NCBI RefSeq assembly: GCF_963169125.1
Contig: NC_084798.1
Location: 196,845,481 to 196,909,480, forward strand
Length of the DNA stretch: 64,000 nucleotides
Source: Humulus lupulus
Lineage: Eukaryota > Streptophyta > Magnoliopsida > Rosales > Cannabaceae
Reading direction: 5' to 3'
Shown here: one piece after another, positions 35,461 through 46,754 of the stretch
How positions within the stretch are numbered: position 1 is the first letter of the stretch
How the letters are laid out: each line of letters begins with the position of its first letter
Program-made: the position numbers and the translations under genes
The notes under the pieces: generated by a model
What the model was told of the DNA's origin: nothing
Databases searched by the model: none
The model's input: only the letters and a program-made list of their open reading frames with translations

Positions 35461-35470
35461 GGGGAGAAAA
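35461..35470 (+). promoter_or_regulatory. polypurine tract of element A
   Basis: GGGGAGAAAA precedes the 3' LTR by three bases, with the same placement as in B and H. Confidence 0.75.
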
Positions 35471-35473
35471 TGT

Positions 35474-36110
35474 TGTACCATAATTTTAGATCGAGTCATT
35501 CACTCAATTCACACAGGCACATGTGGTGTTAGGCGTCGTGAGTTTAACCCGAGCTACGAACACGAAGGTTATAAAGTTTAAGCTCATAATATTCAAACAG
35601 CTGTCGAAGTACGAGCTCGGAGAGATATCCAGCTCGTGATAACTCAAATATATTGCGTACTCACAAATCCCCAAAGACTCGGGTCCCATAATACGGTTAT
35701 TTATGACTAGGTTGTCATATTTAATGTCCCAGATATTAGGACAACATTTACTTTATGATCAAATATTATCCCATTATAAATGGGAAATATATGTATTAAA
35801 TGTAATAAATATGTATATATATGATTGACTCACGCGGTTACCCAAACGTGTCCATGGAATTTCTCTATAAATACTGAGAATATTGGACAGGAAAAGGGAC
35901 TGATTATTCTGTAATACTGAAACTCTGCCAAAATAAAGAGAGAAACAACAATAATATAGACTCGTGGACTGGGTGGATTTTAACCACTGAACCACGTAAA
36001 AGATTTGTGTTCTTCTGAATTCATTTCATTTTTTTTATTACGGTTTATTACTAAGCACTAATCTAGCTTATTATTTCTTAATACACTGTTGGGGAAAAAC
36101 CGCGTCAACA
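35474..36110 (+). repeat. element A 3' LTR
   Basis: Same family and same short form as the 5' LTR (17160-17795), ending CGTCAACA at 36110. A TATA box lies at 35866-35873. Divergence from the 5' LTR is about 10% by eye in the first 240 bases. Confidence 0.88.
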
Positions 36111-36746
36111 TGTTTAGACTCACCACAAAACTAAAAACTCATTTTACTATAAGAACACGTGAATACAATGATCTTGAATACAAACTATAAACCCTCACAA
36201 ATATTACAATTCACTCACAAAATTATGCACCCAAGAGTTCACTTTTTCTCAGGGCTCTAGAAGCCTATTTATAGAGACCATTTTGTACTCAGAAAGGCTG
36301 AGAAATAATCTTCAATAAAAGCAAGAATATTTGACGATATTTTTTATTAATGAAAATTTGCCAATTTAGTTGATTCTACTCCGACAAACATGGATTTTGC
36401 AGGGATAACTAATACCTAAGTCAGATCAAATTTCTCATCATAGAAATAACAATTAATTTCTCAATGATTTTATTTGTTTTAGTTAATTATCTTGGAAAGC
36501 ATGAAAATCAATAGAAAATATTCCATAAATAAATTCGAATAAGCACAGAATATTTTCTTTATAAAACAAAGATACAAATTTCTTTTATAAACATATTGTG
36601 AGAATATTAAACTAAATAAGGAATTATTTGCAAACCTTACCAATTAATCCAAGGTATTAATTCTGAAAATCACAATAAATAGGAATTTAAAATCATCTTT
36701 TAAATAAAAAGATATCTCTATAAAATTTGCCAATTTAGAATTTACA
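36111..36746 (-). repeat. copia-type 3' LTR, right half
   Basis: It continues the LTR at 16589-17159. On the minus strand it starts TGTAAATTC right after a polypurine tract (36760-36747, CCAAAGGGGGAGAT). A reverse-strand TATA box (plus strand 'tatttatag') lies near 36270. A tract ending GGGGGAGATTGTA next to the LTR is usual in SIRE-type copia elements. Confidence 0.68.
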
Positions 36747-37107
36747 ATCTCCCCCTTTGGCAATTTTATAGATAAGGCATATATATTTTTTAAAAGACCC
36801 TACAAAAAAACAAGTTATTGCTTAAATCACAAATAATGAAAAGAGCCCCAAAACGACTCCCCCTGCCAAATATAACCAAAGCACATAACTAAAACAAGTA
36901 ACCATCGCAAGTTAAAAAGCATAATCAAAGCACCAAAAAATAGAGTACTCTCTCTCCCCCATATTGTCTAAGAAAAGGCCAAAGTAAAATGAAAATAAAC
37001 CAACACAAAGACACGATAGTGTTCTTTTACATTTATTGAAAGCAAATAAAAGTAGATTGAGAGGAATTGAAACTGTCATGGAGCTGGAGAGATAGATGCA
37101 TTGATGA

Positions 37108-38876
37108 TCACCAAAGAGGCCTAAACTTAGCGCTGAGTATCCTCCATGGTAGTGAACTGCTCGGAGAGACTGGTAAGACCTGTCTGGACAGAAGGGTAGT
37201 TTGAACAACAGGGGAGTCAGTCTCGACATCTCCAGACCTAGAACCAGCCAAATGAATGCCCTTGACCTTTCTAGCTGTGGTAGGAGCATTATCATCTCTG
37301 ACCTCTTTGACAGTGTAGGTAGGACCAACCAAAGGAGGAATCAAGGTCTCATAAGACTTCTTCAAAGGAATTTTAGAGTGCAACATCTTCTAAATAACTT
37401 GAGCAAACATCAAGTGTTGACCCTTGCCCTTTGCACCACTCAAGTACACTATCTGATCAAAGATAGCAGAAGCAAGATCAACAGTGACACCAGTCCCAAT
37501 TTTAAACAATGGGAAGGACATATCTTGGGTGATGGTCGAGGAGTGAGTGGTGGGAAGCCAATTGAATATGGAAAACTTGAAAAGATCACCATAGTAGTGT
37601 GTAAGGTCTGAGACTCTGAGTGATGCACTCGGTTCCCACAACATAGCTTGGCCAACTAATTCAGACAACACTTGATCATTTACAAATTCAATGGAACCAT
37701 CAATCTCAACAGGAACTAGATTTAGAACCTTAGCAATTTTGGCAGGTCTAAAATTATACCAATGACCTCTAACATAAACCTTATGAAACATAAAGGAAAT
37801 CTAATTAAATAACTCATCATTCATATTAGCATAAAATTCCTTAACTACTCGAAGCACAAATCCATCAAAGCCAGACAAAGAACGTAACCATCCCATTTCT
37901 TCTAATGTAAAAAATACCCAAAAAAACACGATGTGGAGCAAAATAAAAATTGCATTCACTAATGAAGTGACGATGCTCATAAAATTGCATATTTTTCTCA
38001 TTACCATTAAAACATAAAGTAAGAGAATGAGCTTTGAAAGAGGAACCTGGAGAGCGAATTGAAGCACCTTTGTGTTTGGTGCTTGTGCAGACAATTCAGG
38101 AAAAGCCAATGGCGTTTTGCCTTTTCGATCAGAGGCAACAGGAGTGGTTTCTGATGGGTCTTCTTCAGATTTTTCTCCTCCTCCAAATCTTCAAGAAGAG
38201 GATCTTCTTGTGGTTCTTCATGAATTGTCTCAGTCAGAGATGGGTCTAGCTTGGGCAACGAATCTTCAGTTTTAGGAGAAACATCCTCCGAAGAGGTGCA
38301 AGCAGGATGATTGATTTTTGCCTTCGTTTTGAATTTAGATACGGGAGTGAAATCAGAGATGGAGCTAGTACCTTTTGCCTGAGCTACTTTGGCCTTCTTG
38401 GTCTGCTTTGTGCTAGCGACTTTGGATTTACGCTTGCCCTTTGCCTTGGGTGTCAGTACATCAGGAGATAATGAAGACTTAGAGTCTTGAGCAGATGGAT
38501 CGGTCTCGAATTCTGTGGAAACAGACTGTGGAGGGCTTGAGGTCGAAGAAGGATTTTGTTTGGCAGGACCTTCGGGTGAGGTGAGTGGAACTGCCAAGGA
38601 TAGGTTTTGCTGCACATTGAGGTCGAGAAATGTAACACCTTTACTGGAGGCCCCAATTAATGGAGATCCCTCAAGACCTGGAAGGGGAAGGATATTCTTC
38701 CTTGCTGTGGTTTTGGGTCGACGACCTGGATGAGCAAAGGCAGCAGGGGGAAATGAAGCAGCAACAGGTGGGGTCGACACTGGAACTGATGAAGTGACTG
38801 AGGAAACCGTCCCATGAACGATCTCCTTATGAGGCTTCACAGCTTTGGAAGTGGGACCACGGCCTCTAGTCTTCAT
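37108..38876 (-). pseudogene. copia-type element env-position ORF (putative plant transposon protein domain)
   Basis: The likely start is Met at 38876 (MKTRGRGPTSK), giving a Ser/Pro/Lys-rich N-terminal half. A frameshift near 38050 leads into VVKEFYANMNDELFN, then a stop at 37801-37803, then VYVRGHWYNF and AKIAKVLNLVP in the same frame, and a further stop at 37390-37392 before a C-terminal tail to 37108. EFYAN followed by a VRG block and an I..VL.L block is the core of the 'putative plant transposon protein' family, also seen in the Athila ORF at 847-1893. Its position just before the polypurine tract and 3' LTR matches the env-like ORF of SIRE-type copia elements. No RT or integrase lies upstream, so the element lost its pol or is a non-autonomous derivative. 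Confidence 0.68.
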
Positions 38877-40748
38877 GGCTACTGAAAGGAAATGAAATGA
38901 GACATGCAAAGAACAAAAACCTAGAACCCTGGGCACAAGTTAGCGAGAAAGATGAACAAGAAACACTTCGAACCAAAAAGCCAAAGGGAATCCAAATATA
39001 TAGAGAATTCAGTGAACAAATGAGGCAAGTTCGAAAATGGGTAACCAAAAAAAAAGGTAACCGATTTTTTTGTGATAAATGCCAAAAAAATATCCTTTTT
39101 TAAAAGATATTCTCTCACACCACAAAATTGTAAACTTTTTCAAGATTTCGAATATAATGAGATAAAACAAATAAATTTCTTTCCATTTTTTGTTTCAAAT
39201 TTAGTCTTTTAGGACTTGGTCAACAAGGAATATATTTAATTATATATTTTTTTGTTTATAAAAAAAAATTGTGGAGATTAAAAAGTTAAATTGTCATACC
39301 ATATGTGTCCATGTAAATCCCAAGTCCTGTTCAAGAGAAACAAGAAAACCATTTTCTTCAAAAATTAGAAAAATGATTTATAATTAGAATACTAAGTGAT
39401 AATGATAACCACAATTCAAAAAAGAATATACCAATCACAAAAAATATTTTAATCAATTCATTATGTGTATGAGTCTTACAACATTCTTACACAGTCTAGA
39501 CAACATGCATTGTGTGTGCATGTGTAAGCAAATTGGCATTTATTTTTAGCCTTTTAAAGCTAGGGTCATTGCCCATGTTAGGAAATTGTAGCCTTTTTCA
39601 ATTTGCAACCATAATGGTGTTGGAAAAACAATCAGAGTGCACAGTGAAAATGGCATGGTGGGCCCAGTTTAATTAACACAAAAATTATTCATCTCTCATA
39701 TAAACATTTTATATGTTCAAGAAAACATCTAGACAGAAACATTAATATGCAATATTATTAATCATGCAACATATATATAATTATACACATACATATATAT
39801 CATATGCACATTTATACAAATATTTAAGAACAAAAATATTTACCTCTTGAAGCCTATCAAGTATCCATGAGTCTTTTCGTATATATAATGATCTTCCTAT
39901 CTAATGCTTTGAGTACTCAAACCACGATCTTTCGAAGTGTTCTCTACACCTCAAGATGTGTGTGGGCACATAAAGAACAAGGGTTTGTAATTTAGAAATC
40001 ACAAGTTTTAATCTCAACACATGAGAACTAGATTATGGCTTGAGAAATGTTAGAATAAAAGAAGATGACAATTTCTTATCTGACAAATTCTTAAACTTTT
40101 TTTGAATTCTTACTCTCTTGTTTTCTTCTTGTTATTACATAATATATATAGAGATTATATATTACCCTATTATTCCTAATAATAATAGTAATATATTAAT
40201 AATATAATAATGATGATAGTAATTGATTTAGGTAAATATCTAACTTACCAAATTTGAAAAAAAAATATTTTTAAATCATTAATTAATTAAATAAAAACAA
40301 AATAGATACTTTATTTGTACTGTCTTACACGCATGGCAAAGCCCTTGGACTGTGTCATGCATGTAGCAATATTCCTTTTTTAGGAGTATTGCATTTTTCC
40401 TTTATTTATTTATTTAATTAAAATCAATCATTCCCACAAAATATGGTATTATCTTTTTAAGGAAAAGATCTTAACCATATTTCAAAATTTAAATTTTAAA
40501 TTCAAAATTTCAAAATTCAAAATGATGATCATCATTATCATCATCTTTTAAAATTCAATAAATCAAAAAATTATTTTGACTTACAAATTTTATTTTCTCC
40601 CACGCAAATTAAATATTTAATTTCAAAAACTATTAATTTATTTATATATATATATTTCGAAATTTTATATTTAAATTAATAAACATATTTTCAAAATTTA
40701 ATAATTAATTCCAAATTAATTATTGAACCTCAATTATCATATAATTGT
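38877..40748. other. AT-rich LTR-like region, no gene seen
   Basis: Very AT-rich sequence with no frame of note and no RT or integrase motif. Blocks such as 'ctttcgaagtgttctctacacctcaagatgtg' (about 39934-39961) and, across B, 'gggacctatgatctataatatcaagctcc' (from 63891) look like LTR sequence of an older element in which B landed. I cannot define its ends. Positions 40744-40748 (ATTGT) are the left target-site duplication of B. Confidence 0.45.
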
Positions 40749-41464
40749 TGTACCCTAATTTTAGCCCAAGTTCATTCACTTAGCTCGGGTACAGCTGGCA
40801 AATAAATATACGGAGAAATAACCAAGGGAATGATATTTGCTTTATCTACGTAGATAACTCCAGTTTCATGTGGACACGTGTGGTATTAGGCGTCTTGGGT
40901 TTAACTCGAGCTACAGACATGAAGGTTGTGAAGCGCGAGCTCATAATATTCAAACGGCAGTCAAAGTACGAGCTTGGAAGAGATATTCAGCTTGTGGTAA
41001 TTTAAATATATTGCACATCCGCGGATCCCCAGAGACTCGGGTCCTCTTATACGTTTATTTATGACCAGACTGACATATTTAATGTCCCAGATATTAGGAG
41101 AACATTTAATTTATGATCAAATCATATCCCATTATAAATGGGAAATATATGTATTAAATGTAATAAATATGTATATGTGTGATTGACTCACGCGGTTACC
41201 CAAACCTGTCTATAGAATTCCCTTATAAATACTGGGAATGTACGACAAGGAAGGGGACTATTATTCTGTAATACTGAAACTCTACCAAAATAGAGAGAAA
41301 ACAGCAATAATATAAACTCATGGACTAGGTGGATTTTAACCACTGAACCACATAAAATATTTGTGTTCTAGTGAATTCATTTCATTTTTCAATAAGGTTT
41401 ATTACTAAGCACTAATCTACCTTTTTATTTCTTAATACACTGTTGGCGAAAAACCACATCAAAA
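40749..41464 (+). repeat. element B 5' LTR
   Basis: It starts TGTACCC. The 3' end reads CATCAAAA where the other LTR has CATCAACA, so the terminus has mutated. A TATA box, TATAAATA, lies at 41224-41231. It contains about 85 bp (about 40785-40868) missing from both LTRs of A. Confidence 0.9.
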
Positions 41465-41467
41465 ATT

Positions 41468-41485
41468 TGGTGCTTTCATTGAGAG
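41468..41485 (+). promoter_or_regulatory. primer binding site of element B
   Basis: TGGTGCTTTCATTGAGAG, three bases after the LTR. The tRNA was not identified. Confidence 0.75.
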
Positions 41486-41525
41486 GGAAATTAGTGCTTC
41501 ATCAAAATCCCAGTCGAATCTCATC

Positions 41526-43908
41526 ATGGTACTCACTCGCTCGATGCATGACAATAAGATAGAACAGCCTGGTGGGCAGGAGGCCCATCATACCGCTGTT
41601 CCGAATGAGCATGGCCCTAAAGTCCAGCAACGTCTAGGAAAACAACCGGCGGGTCATGGCGACATTGGGAGTTCGGCGCCATTACCACCGAATCCAAACC
41701 CAGACTACTTAACTGTCGTTGAGATGGAAAATATGCAGTTAAGAAGCCATCTCGCTAAGGAAAACAGACAAATTGAGGAGGTTTTGGCTCGGTTACCCCC
41801 TTTCGCAACCGACATTAATGTCGGAAAGAGGCAAAGTGGATCTCACAAGTCCCACAGGAATAATCGATCCAAACCAAGTCATTCAGTCAAAACTGCCACC
41901 CCAAGTTATGTGCCTACAGGGCGAGACCGCTAGAATGCTCATCCCAGTGGCCCTCATAGGGGTCATCAGCATATCAGTCGATCGGTTAGAACCGCAACCC
42001 CAAGTTCGGTGCTTTCTTCACAAGCACCTAGGAATGTCCATGGCAACCCACGAGGAGGGGCTGAGAGAAGCTCACAAAGACATAATGTTCCAACAAACCC
42101 TCCTATATCACGATCGGATCGACAGGTGTAGAGAGCTAGAAATAATGGGGCAGAACAAAGGCGGGCTAATCTAGTTCGCCCTGATGGGACAAGGATTGCC
42201 TCGTCAATAAGGCATCCCTTGTCACCTATAAGACATCTGACGCCACCTCGTCCTACATGGGACATTACAGCTTATGGAGACAACAGGAGAAATCCTCCTC
42301 CATCTGCCAATACCTACGTCCCACGGACACGTGCTAAAAACCCAGATCCTCGGCCCCAACCGCAAGCTGTAACCTTCACAAATAGGAGTAACTGGACTAA
42401 AAGTCATTTAAGTGTTAGGTCCGAGGGAAATCTAAGAAATCAACTGAGTTCGGCACAAAGCCCTCGATACAATTCACAACCTAATTTGCGTGATCATCTG
42501 AATTCGCAGAGAAGAAATCTAGCTCGGCATGAAGATGTTAGTTATACTCGGTAACAGGGAGGTTCTTCCATAGTACGAGATAATGGTAATGCCCCACCAA
42601 ACCAAGCTCGAGCTTGGACGGACAATAACCCATCAAACATGTACGGTAGGATGGGAGCTGTTGAACAACCCCCAGATAACCTAGGGACTAGAGACAAAAC
42701 CCTTGAGAGGCTAGCTCTAATGGAAGAGAAAATGAAGAGGCTTTTATCTGGAAAAGATAAAGATGATTGCGACTCAGAGGATGAGCTCGAGCCTTTCGCT
42801 CCAAATATTGCGGCGGCCACATATCCGATAGGCTTTAGAATGCCACACTTGTCAAAGTTTGGTGGAGATGGAGATCCTTCAAACCACCTCGGGATTTTTA
42901 ATACCATGATGATGGCCCACAATGTCGGACTCAATCTAAGGTTCATTTTATTCCCTTCAACTCTGATTGGGCCAGCCAGGCAGTGGTTTAAGCAATACAA
43001 GAGACATACTATAAGTTCGTGGAAAAAAATTTCTTCTGACTTCAAAAAAGCATTCCAATCTTCTCAGATAGCTCGGGTTAAGGTTGATTCATTAGCCAAT
43101 GTAAAGCAACAACCTAGCGAAATGTTGAAGGCATATCTAAGTAGATTTGTCAATGCCGCTGCATGAGCTAGGGATGCCGATGACAGCTCCAAGCTCATGG
43201 CAATGAGGACGGGAATCCTTGTTGGGGGCGACCTGAGGCAAGAATTACAGAGAAATGGAGTTAATAGTATGGAAGAGTTCTTGGCACGAGCTCAAAGATG
43301 GATTAACCTGGAAGAGGCACGAGCTTCCGTCGCAGGAACTAGCCAGATCCCTGTCCAGCCCATTGGAGCGGTAATGGACGTTGCAGTTACAGATCAAACC
43401 GTTGCCCAGAATAACCAAGGGGTGAGTAACAAAAGGAAGGGAAATGGAGGGCAACCAGAGTGGAACATAGAAAAATAAGTCTGGGGAGAAATTCAAGCCT
43501 CTTTATGCCACTTATACCGACATCACGGATACTACGGAGAGCATCTTCCTGGCAAATTCTACTCGCCTTCCATGGAAGAAGCTAGAACCGTTGAAAAATA
43601 AAAGAGCGAAGAGAGATCCTTTGAAGTTCTTCCAATTTCATAATGATATTGGTCATAACACTAATGACTATCTACAGCTGAAGGATGAGATCGAAACTCT
43701 CATTAGAGCGGGTCATTTGGCTCAGTACGCCCGAAATCGGGTGGTCCCTAATCAGCCCGCTGGACCAAATCCTCCTTCAGCCCCCAAAGCTCCAGTAAGG
43801 CAAACCAGAGCTCCACCAAATATGGACGATCCTCCTCCGATAATAGGGGGAGATATAGCCACCATTTCAAGAGGACCTCATCTGGCAAGCACAAGCAGAG
43901 GGGCCTAG
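41526..43908 (+). pseudogene. gag: element B gag (broken)
   Basis: The frame starts MVLTRSMHDNKIEQ at 41526 and runs 135 residues to a stop. Gag blocks continue in other frames: a capsid-like core at 42639-43166 (FPSTLIGPARQWFKQY, then EMLKAYLSRF), a linking block at 43197-43478 (LARAQRWINLEEARA) and a C-terminal block at 43591-43908. The CCHC-like motif there reads FFQFHNDIGHNTNDY: both expected Cys are replaced, whereas A keeps them. This is the structural protein of the particle; the copy is inactive because of stops and frameshifts. Confidence 0.82.
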
Positions 43909-44081
43909 AAAAGGTACATTAACGAACTGAAATCCCATAATGGAGTTGAGTTTGTCCCAGAACAGCGGTTATCGAAACAACATCAATTGGAAAAATATCC
44001 AATCATTTTTACAGAAGAGGATGCTAGCCATGTCCAGTTCCCACATAACGATCCTTTGGTCATAACCGTTTAGCTCGCCAA

Positions 44082-44829
44082 CTAGAGGGTCCGAAGGACA
44101 CTAGTAGATAACAGGAGTTCTATGAATCTACTCTTTAGGTCCACCTTGGAAAAAATGGGGTTGTCTATAACAGAATTGAAGGTGACCTCAATGACTTTGT
44201 ACGGATTTTCTGGCGAAGGGTCAGCAGCCATCGGGACGATCGAATTAGTGGTAACATTGGGAGAAGCCTCACAAACTGTCTCCAAGTTACTTGAGTTCGT
44301 GGTAATCGACTGTCCAGCCGCATACAATGTGATTTTGGGCCGACTTGAATTGATGGCATTTGAAGCCATAACCTCTATCCTCCACCTAGCAATAAAATTC
44401 CCCTCTGCTATAGGAATACGCACTGTCAGAGGTGATCAGCTCGCTGCCAGAGAATGCTATAGCATTTCTATGAAGGGAAAATCACAACCCGGGCAGCAAG
44501 CTATGGTTATAAATGATGGAGGTAAGTTGTCCCGGGAAGTAGAAGATACTTGTGGGACGGAAGAACCTCAACAAAAAGAGGACAGTAATGATGCCCAACA
44601 CGATGACATTGACCCACGAATAGGCGAAGACAGGTCAGAGCTCCAGGCTATAGAGGAACACGAGGAGGTAAACATTGACCCCCAATGAAGCTTTAAGAGT
44701 CGTAAATATTGGGAAGAATCTAAATGATAAAAGGAAGAAGGACCTGATCAAGTTCTTACAAGAGAATCTGGACTTTTTTGCCTGGTCACATGAAAACATG
44801 GTAGGAATAAGCCCGAGTGTAATCATGCA
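44082..44829 (+). pseudogene. element B protease and linker, cut by element C
   Basis: The active site reads VDNRSS (Asp codon 44107-44109, Arg codon 44113-44115), where A has VDNGSS; the essential Gly is lost by one G to A change. The flap-side TLYGFSGEG and the VIDCPAAYNVILG block follow in a 188-residue frame (44122-44688). The acidic linker then leads to a conserved FAWSHENMVGI block near 44780 at the start of the RT region. Element C begins at 44830 after the duplicated ATGCA, and the frame resumes at 55301. Confidence 0.85.
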
Positions 44830-46341
44830 TGTTGACGGTAAGAACTCGTCAACAAAATATGGATGGAAAACTCAGAATCTTAAATCAACATCTAATGAAC
44901 ACAAATGAACGTATAGAAACTTGAAGGAAAATTGCAAGTAGAAAATAGAAAATAGAAAGCAAACTCGTATATTTCCCTTAGATCAATCTGGTTTTACAAG
45001 AATTTTCCTACCCTTCAATGATGAAGTGAGGTTCCCTTTATAGTGGGCTTTAATGGCCCTTGACACGTTGTGGTCCCAGGGGACTATATTGTTCACAATT
45101 ACATTGTCAGTGTGGTGGCACAGGTAGTAGTGGTGCAGAGGGTCATGGTGTCAGCTCTAGTACATGGTCAGGGTCCGTGGGGATGCCTCCACTACTTATT
45201 TAGTATGAGTGTCAGAGAAGTGGCACCAGACGTTGTGGCACAGGTGGTTGTGGTGTCGATCCCGATACATGGTCAGAGACGTGTAGGTAATGCCTCCACC
45301 ATTGGTACTAACTTGTACCATCACTGCCTGTCTAGTACGGATGTCAGAGTTACGCCTTTGTGCACCTCACGGTCGTACAACCTATTCTCGTACGCGTGCC
45401 TTGTACCTAAAGGTTTCTCTCATATATCCAAGACACACCCTTGCTCCAAACCCCTTTTTACTTTGTTAAATATAAGAGGATTTGTAGCCTTGAGTGAGAT
45501 GAGCATGTGGGAGTTGCACCCCGCTGGTGACACCTTCCTTAGAAAATAGAGGAGGGCTTCTTCAGTGGGGCACATACTTATATCATAGAGGCATGGCCTA
45601 TGAGACAACCTCACAAGATGGGGGCCTCGCAAGATGGGTGCGTGGGCCTAGGCACCTAAGCGCAGCCGAGGCACGGCCCTGCGAGACGGCCTCGCGAGAA
45701 GGGGGCCTCACGAGATGGGTGCATGGGCCTAGGCACCTAATCACGGCCAAGGCGTGGCCCTGCGAGACAGCCTCGCGAGATGGGTGCGTAGGCATGGCCG
45801 AGGCCGAGGCGTGCCCTGCAAAAAGGCCTCTTGAGATGGGTGCGTGAGCGCATCCGAGGAGTGCCCTACGAGACGGCCTCGCGAGATGGGTGTGTGGGCG
45901 TAGCTGAGACGTGCCATGCAAGGCGGCCTCGCAAGATGGGTGCACGGGTGCAGTTGAGGAGTGCCCTGCAAGACGGCCTCGCGAGATGGGGCTTCGTGAG
46001 ATAGGTGTGTGGGCGCTGCTGAGGCGTGGCTTGTGAGGCGGCCTCGCGAGATGGGTGCATGGGCCTAGGCATCTAAGCGTGGCTGAGGCGTGGCCCTGCG
46101 AGATGGCCTCCTGAAATGGGCCTCGCGATATAGGTGTGTGGGCCTAGGCACCTAAGCACGGCCAAGACGCGACCCTGCGAGACGGCCTCGCAAGATAAGT
46201 GTGCGGCACTTAGGCACAGGTCCATAAGACCTTCAGCGAGGTAAGCGTGAGGCCTCATGTGGGGTGAGATAGGACAATCTCATGAAAGCCTTGCATAAGG
46301 CCTGGGTCTTTCAGGATCATGTCCAATTTGTAGTGTTCACA
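44830..46341 (-). repeat. element C 3' LTR
   Basis: 1512 bp. The left end carries GTTGACG...CGTCAAC, a 7-bp inverted repeat with a 9-base spacer (44831-44853). On the minus strand a TATA-like stretch lies near 45040. About 45600-46190 is a GC-rich array. It is the full-length partner of the truncated LTR at 54424-55295. Confidence 0.92.
45600..46190. repeat. GC-rich degenerate tandem repeat in the C LTR
   Basis: Roughly ten units of about 53-60 bp built on 'gcctcgcgagatgggtgcgtgggc' followed by 'gccgaggcgtgccctgcgagacg'. The other LTR has the same array at about 54640-55150. Long frames on both strands in this array are artefacts. Confidence 0.88.
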
Positions 46342-46387
46342 CTTGCCCCCCAGTCTACAAGAGAGTCTTCAGGCTCTCTTGTAGACT
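46342..46387 (-). promoter_or_regulatory. element C polypurine tract and adjacent 14-bp stem-loop
   Basis: On the minus strand 46353-46342 reads CTGGGGGGCAAG, immediately before the 3' LTR. Overlapping it, 46352-46365 and 46374-46387 form a perfect 14-bp inverted repeat (AGTCTACAAGAGAG and its complement) with an 8-base loop. Confidence 0.8.
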
Positions 46388-46539
46388 TCAAGGTGCGATG
46401 CATTCAGGATGTCTGTGAGATTTTGAGGGTGAATGTAAGCCTGTCATTGTGCTCCACGGGTCCCAAGGCAAGTGTCAAGCTTCCTTCTTGACCATTGATT
46501 AGGCCTTGGGTTTGATGGCTAAGATGAGTCCATGGTTCC

Positions 46540-46547
46540 TATAAATA
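46540..46547 (+). promoter_or_regulatory. TATA box of the C antisense gene
   Basis: TATAAATA on the plus strand, 199 bp inside the 3' LTR boundary and upstream of the plus-strand gene. A and B have an antisense TATA box about 270 bp inside theirs. Confidence 0.55.
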
Positions 46548-46586
46548 GGCCTTCATATCTAGCCTATTATTTACACTTCACCTCTT

Positions 46587-46641
46587 CAGCTTAGTGGTTT
46601 TGGAATCCTTACTCCTTTCAAGAGGTAAGGGGTTCAATCCC
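46587..46641 (+). other. tRNA-like A-box and B-box pair
   Basis: CAGCTTAGTGG (46587-46597) resembles an RNA polymerase III A-box, and GGTTCAATCCC (46631-46641) matches the B-box with a T-arm-like GGGG...CCCC stem. The anticodon stem is imperfect, so this is not an intact tRNA gene. It may be a tRNA-derived remnant. Confidence 0.35.
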
Positions 46642-46754
46642 CCACAACCTCACTTTTGTTATTTTTTTCTTTTATTATTTGAGTTCATTTCTTTTATGTC
46701 AATATCCATGTAGGTACTTGGGGACTAAAACACCATTTTCTTTTGTTATTGCAG

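Larger units (their letters stand above)
17160..36110 (+). mobile_element. element A: Tat-lineage Ty3/gypsy retrotransposon with nested solo LTRs
   Basis: LTRs at 17160-17795 and 35474-36110 frame gag (17857-20427), protease-RT-RNase H-integrase (26698-30606), a tandem-repeat region (30841-31540) and an antisense gene (31568-35170). Tat lineage is assigned from the second RNase H domain and the antisense extra ORF. Insertion D interrupts protease, and a 5S rDNA fragment interrupts the RNase H/integrase junction. The two LTRs differ at about 10% of positions by eye in their first 240 bases. Left and right 5-bp flanks (ATTGT and TGTTT) do not match, so no clean target-site duplication remains. 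The copy is dead: many stops, and a lost integrase Asp. Confidence 0.9.

Noticed and set aside
45598..46258. Long overlapping frames on both strands in the C 3' LTR (and 54564-55198 in the 5' LTR)
   Set aside because: They follow the GC-rich tandem repeat, are rich in repeated HLARP/SREA peptides, and have no domain.
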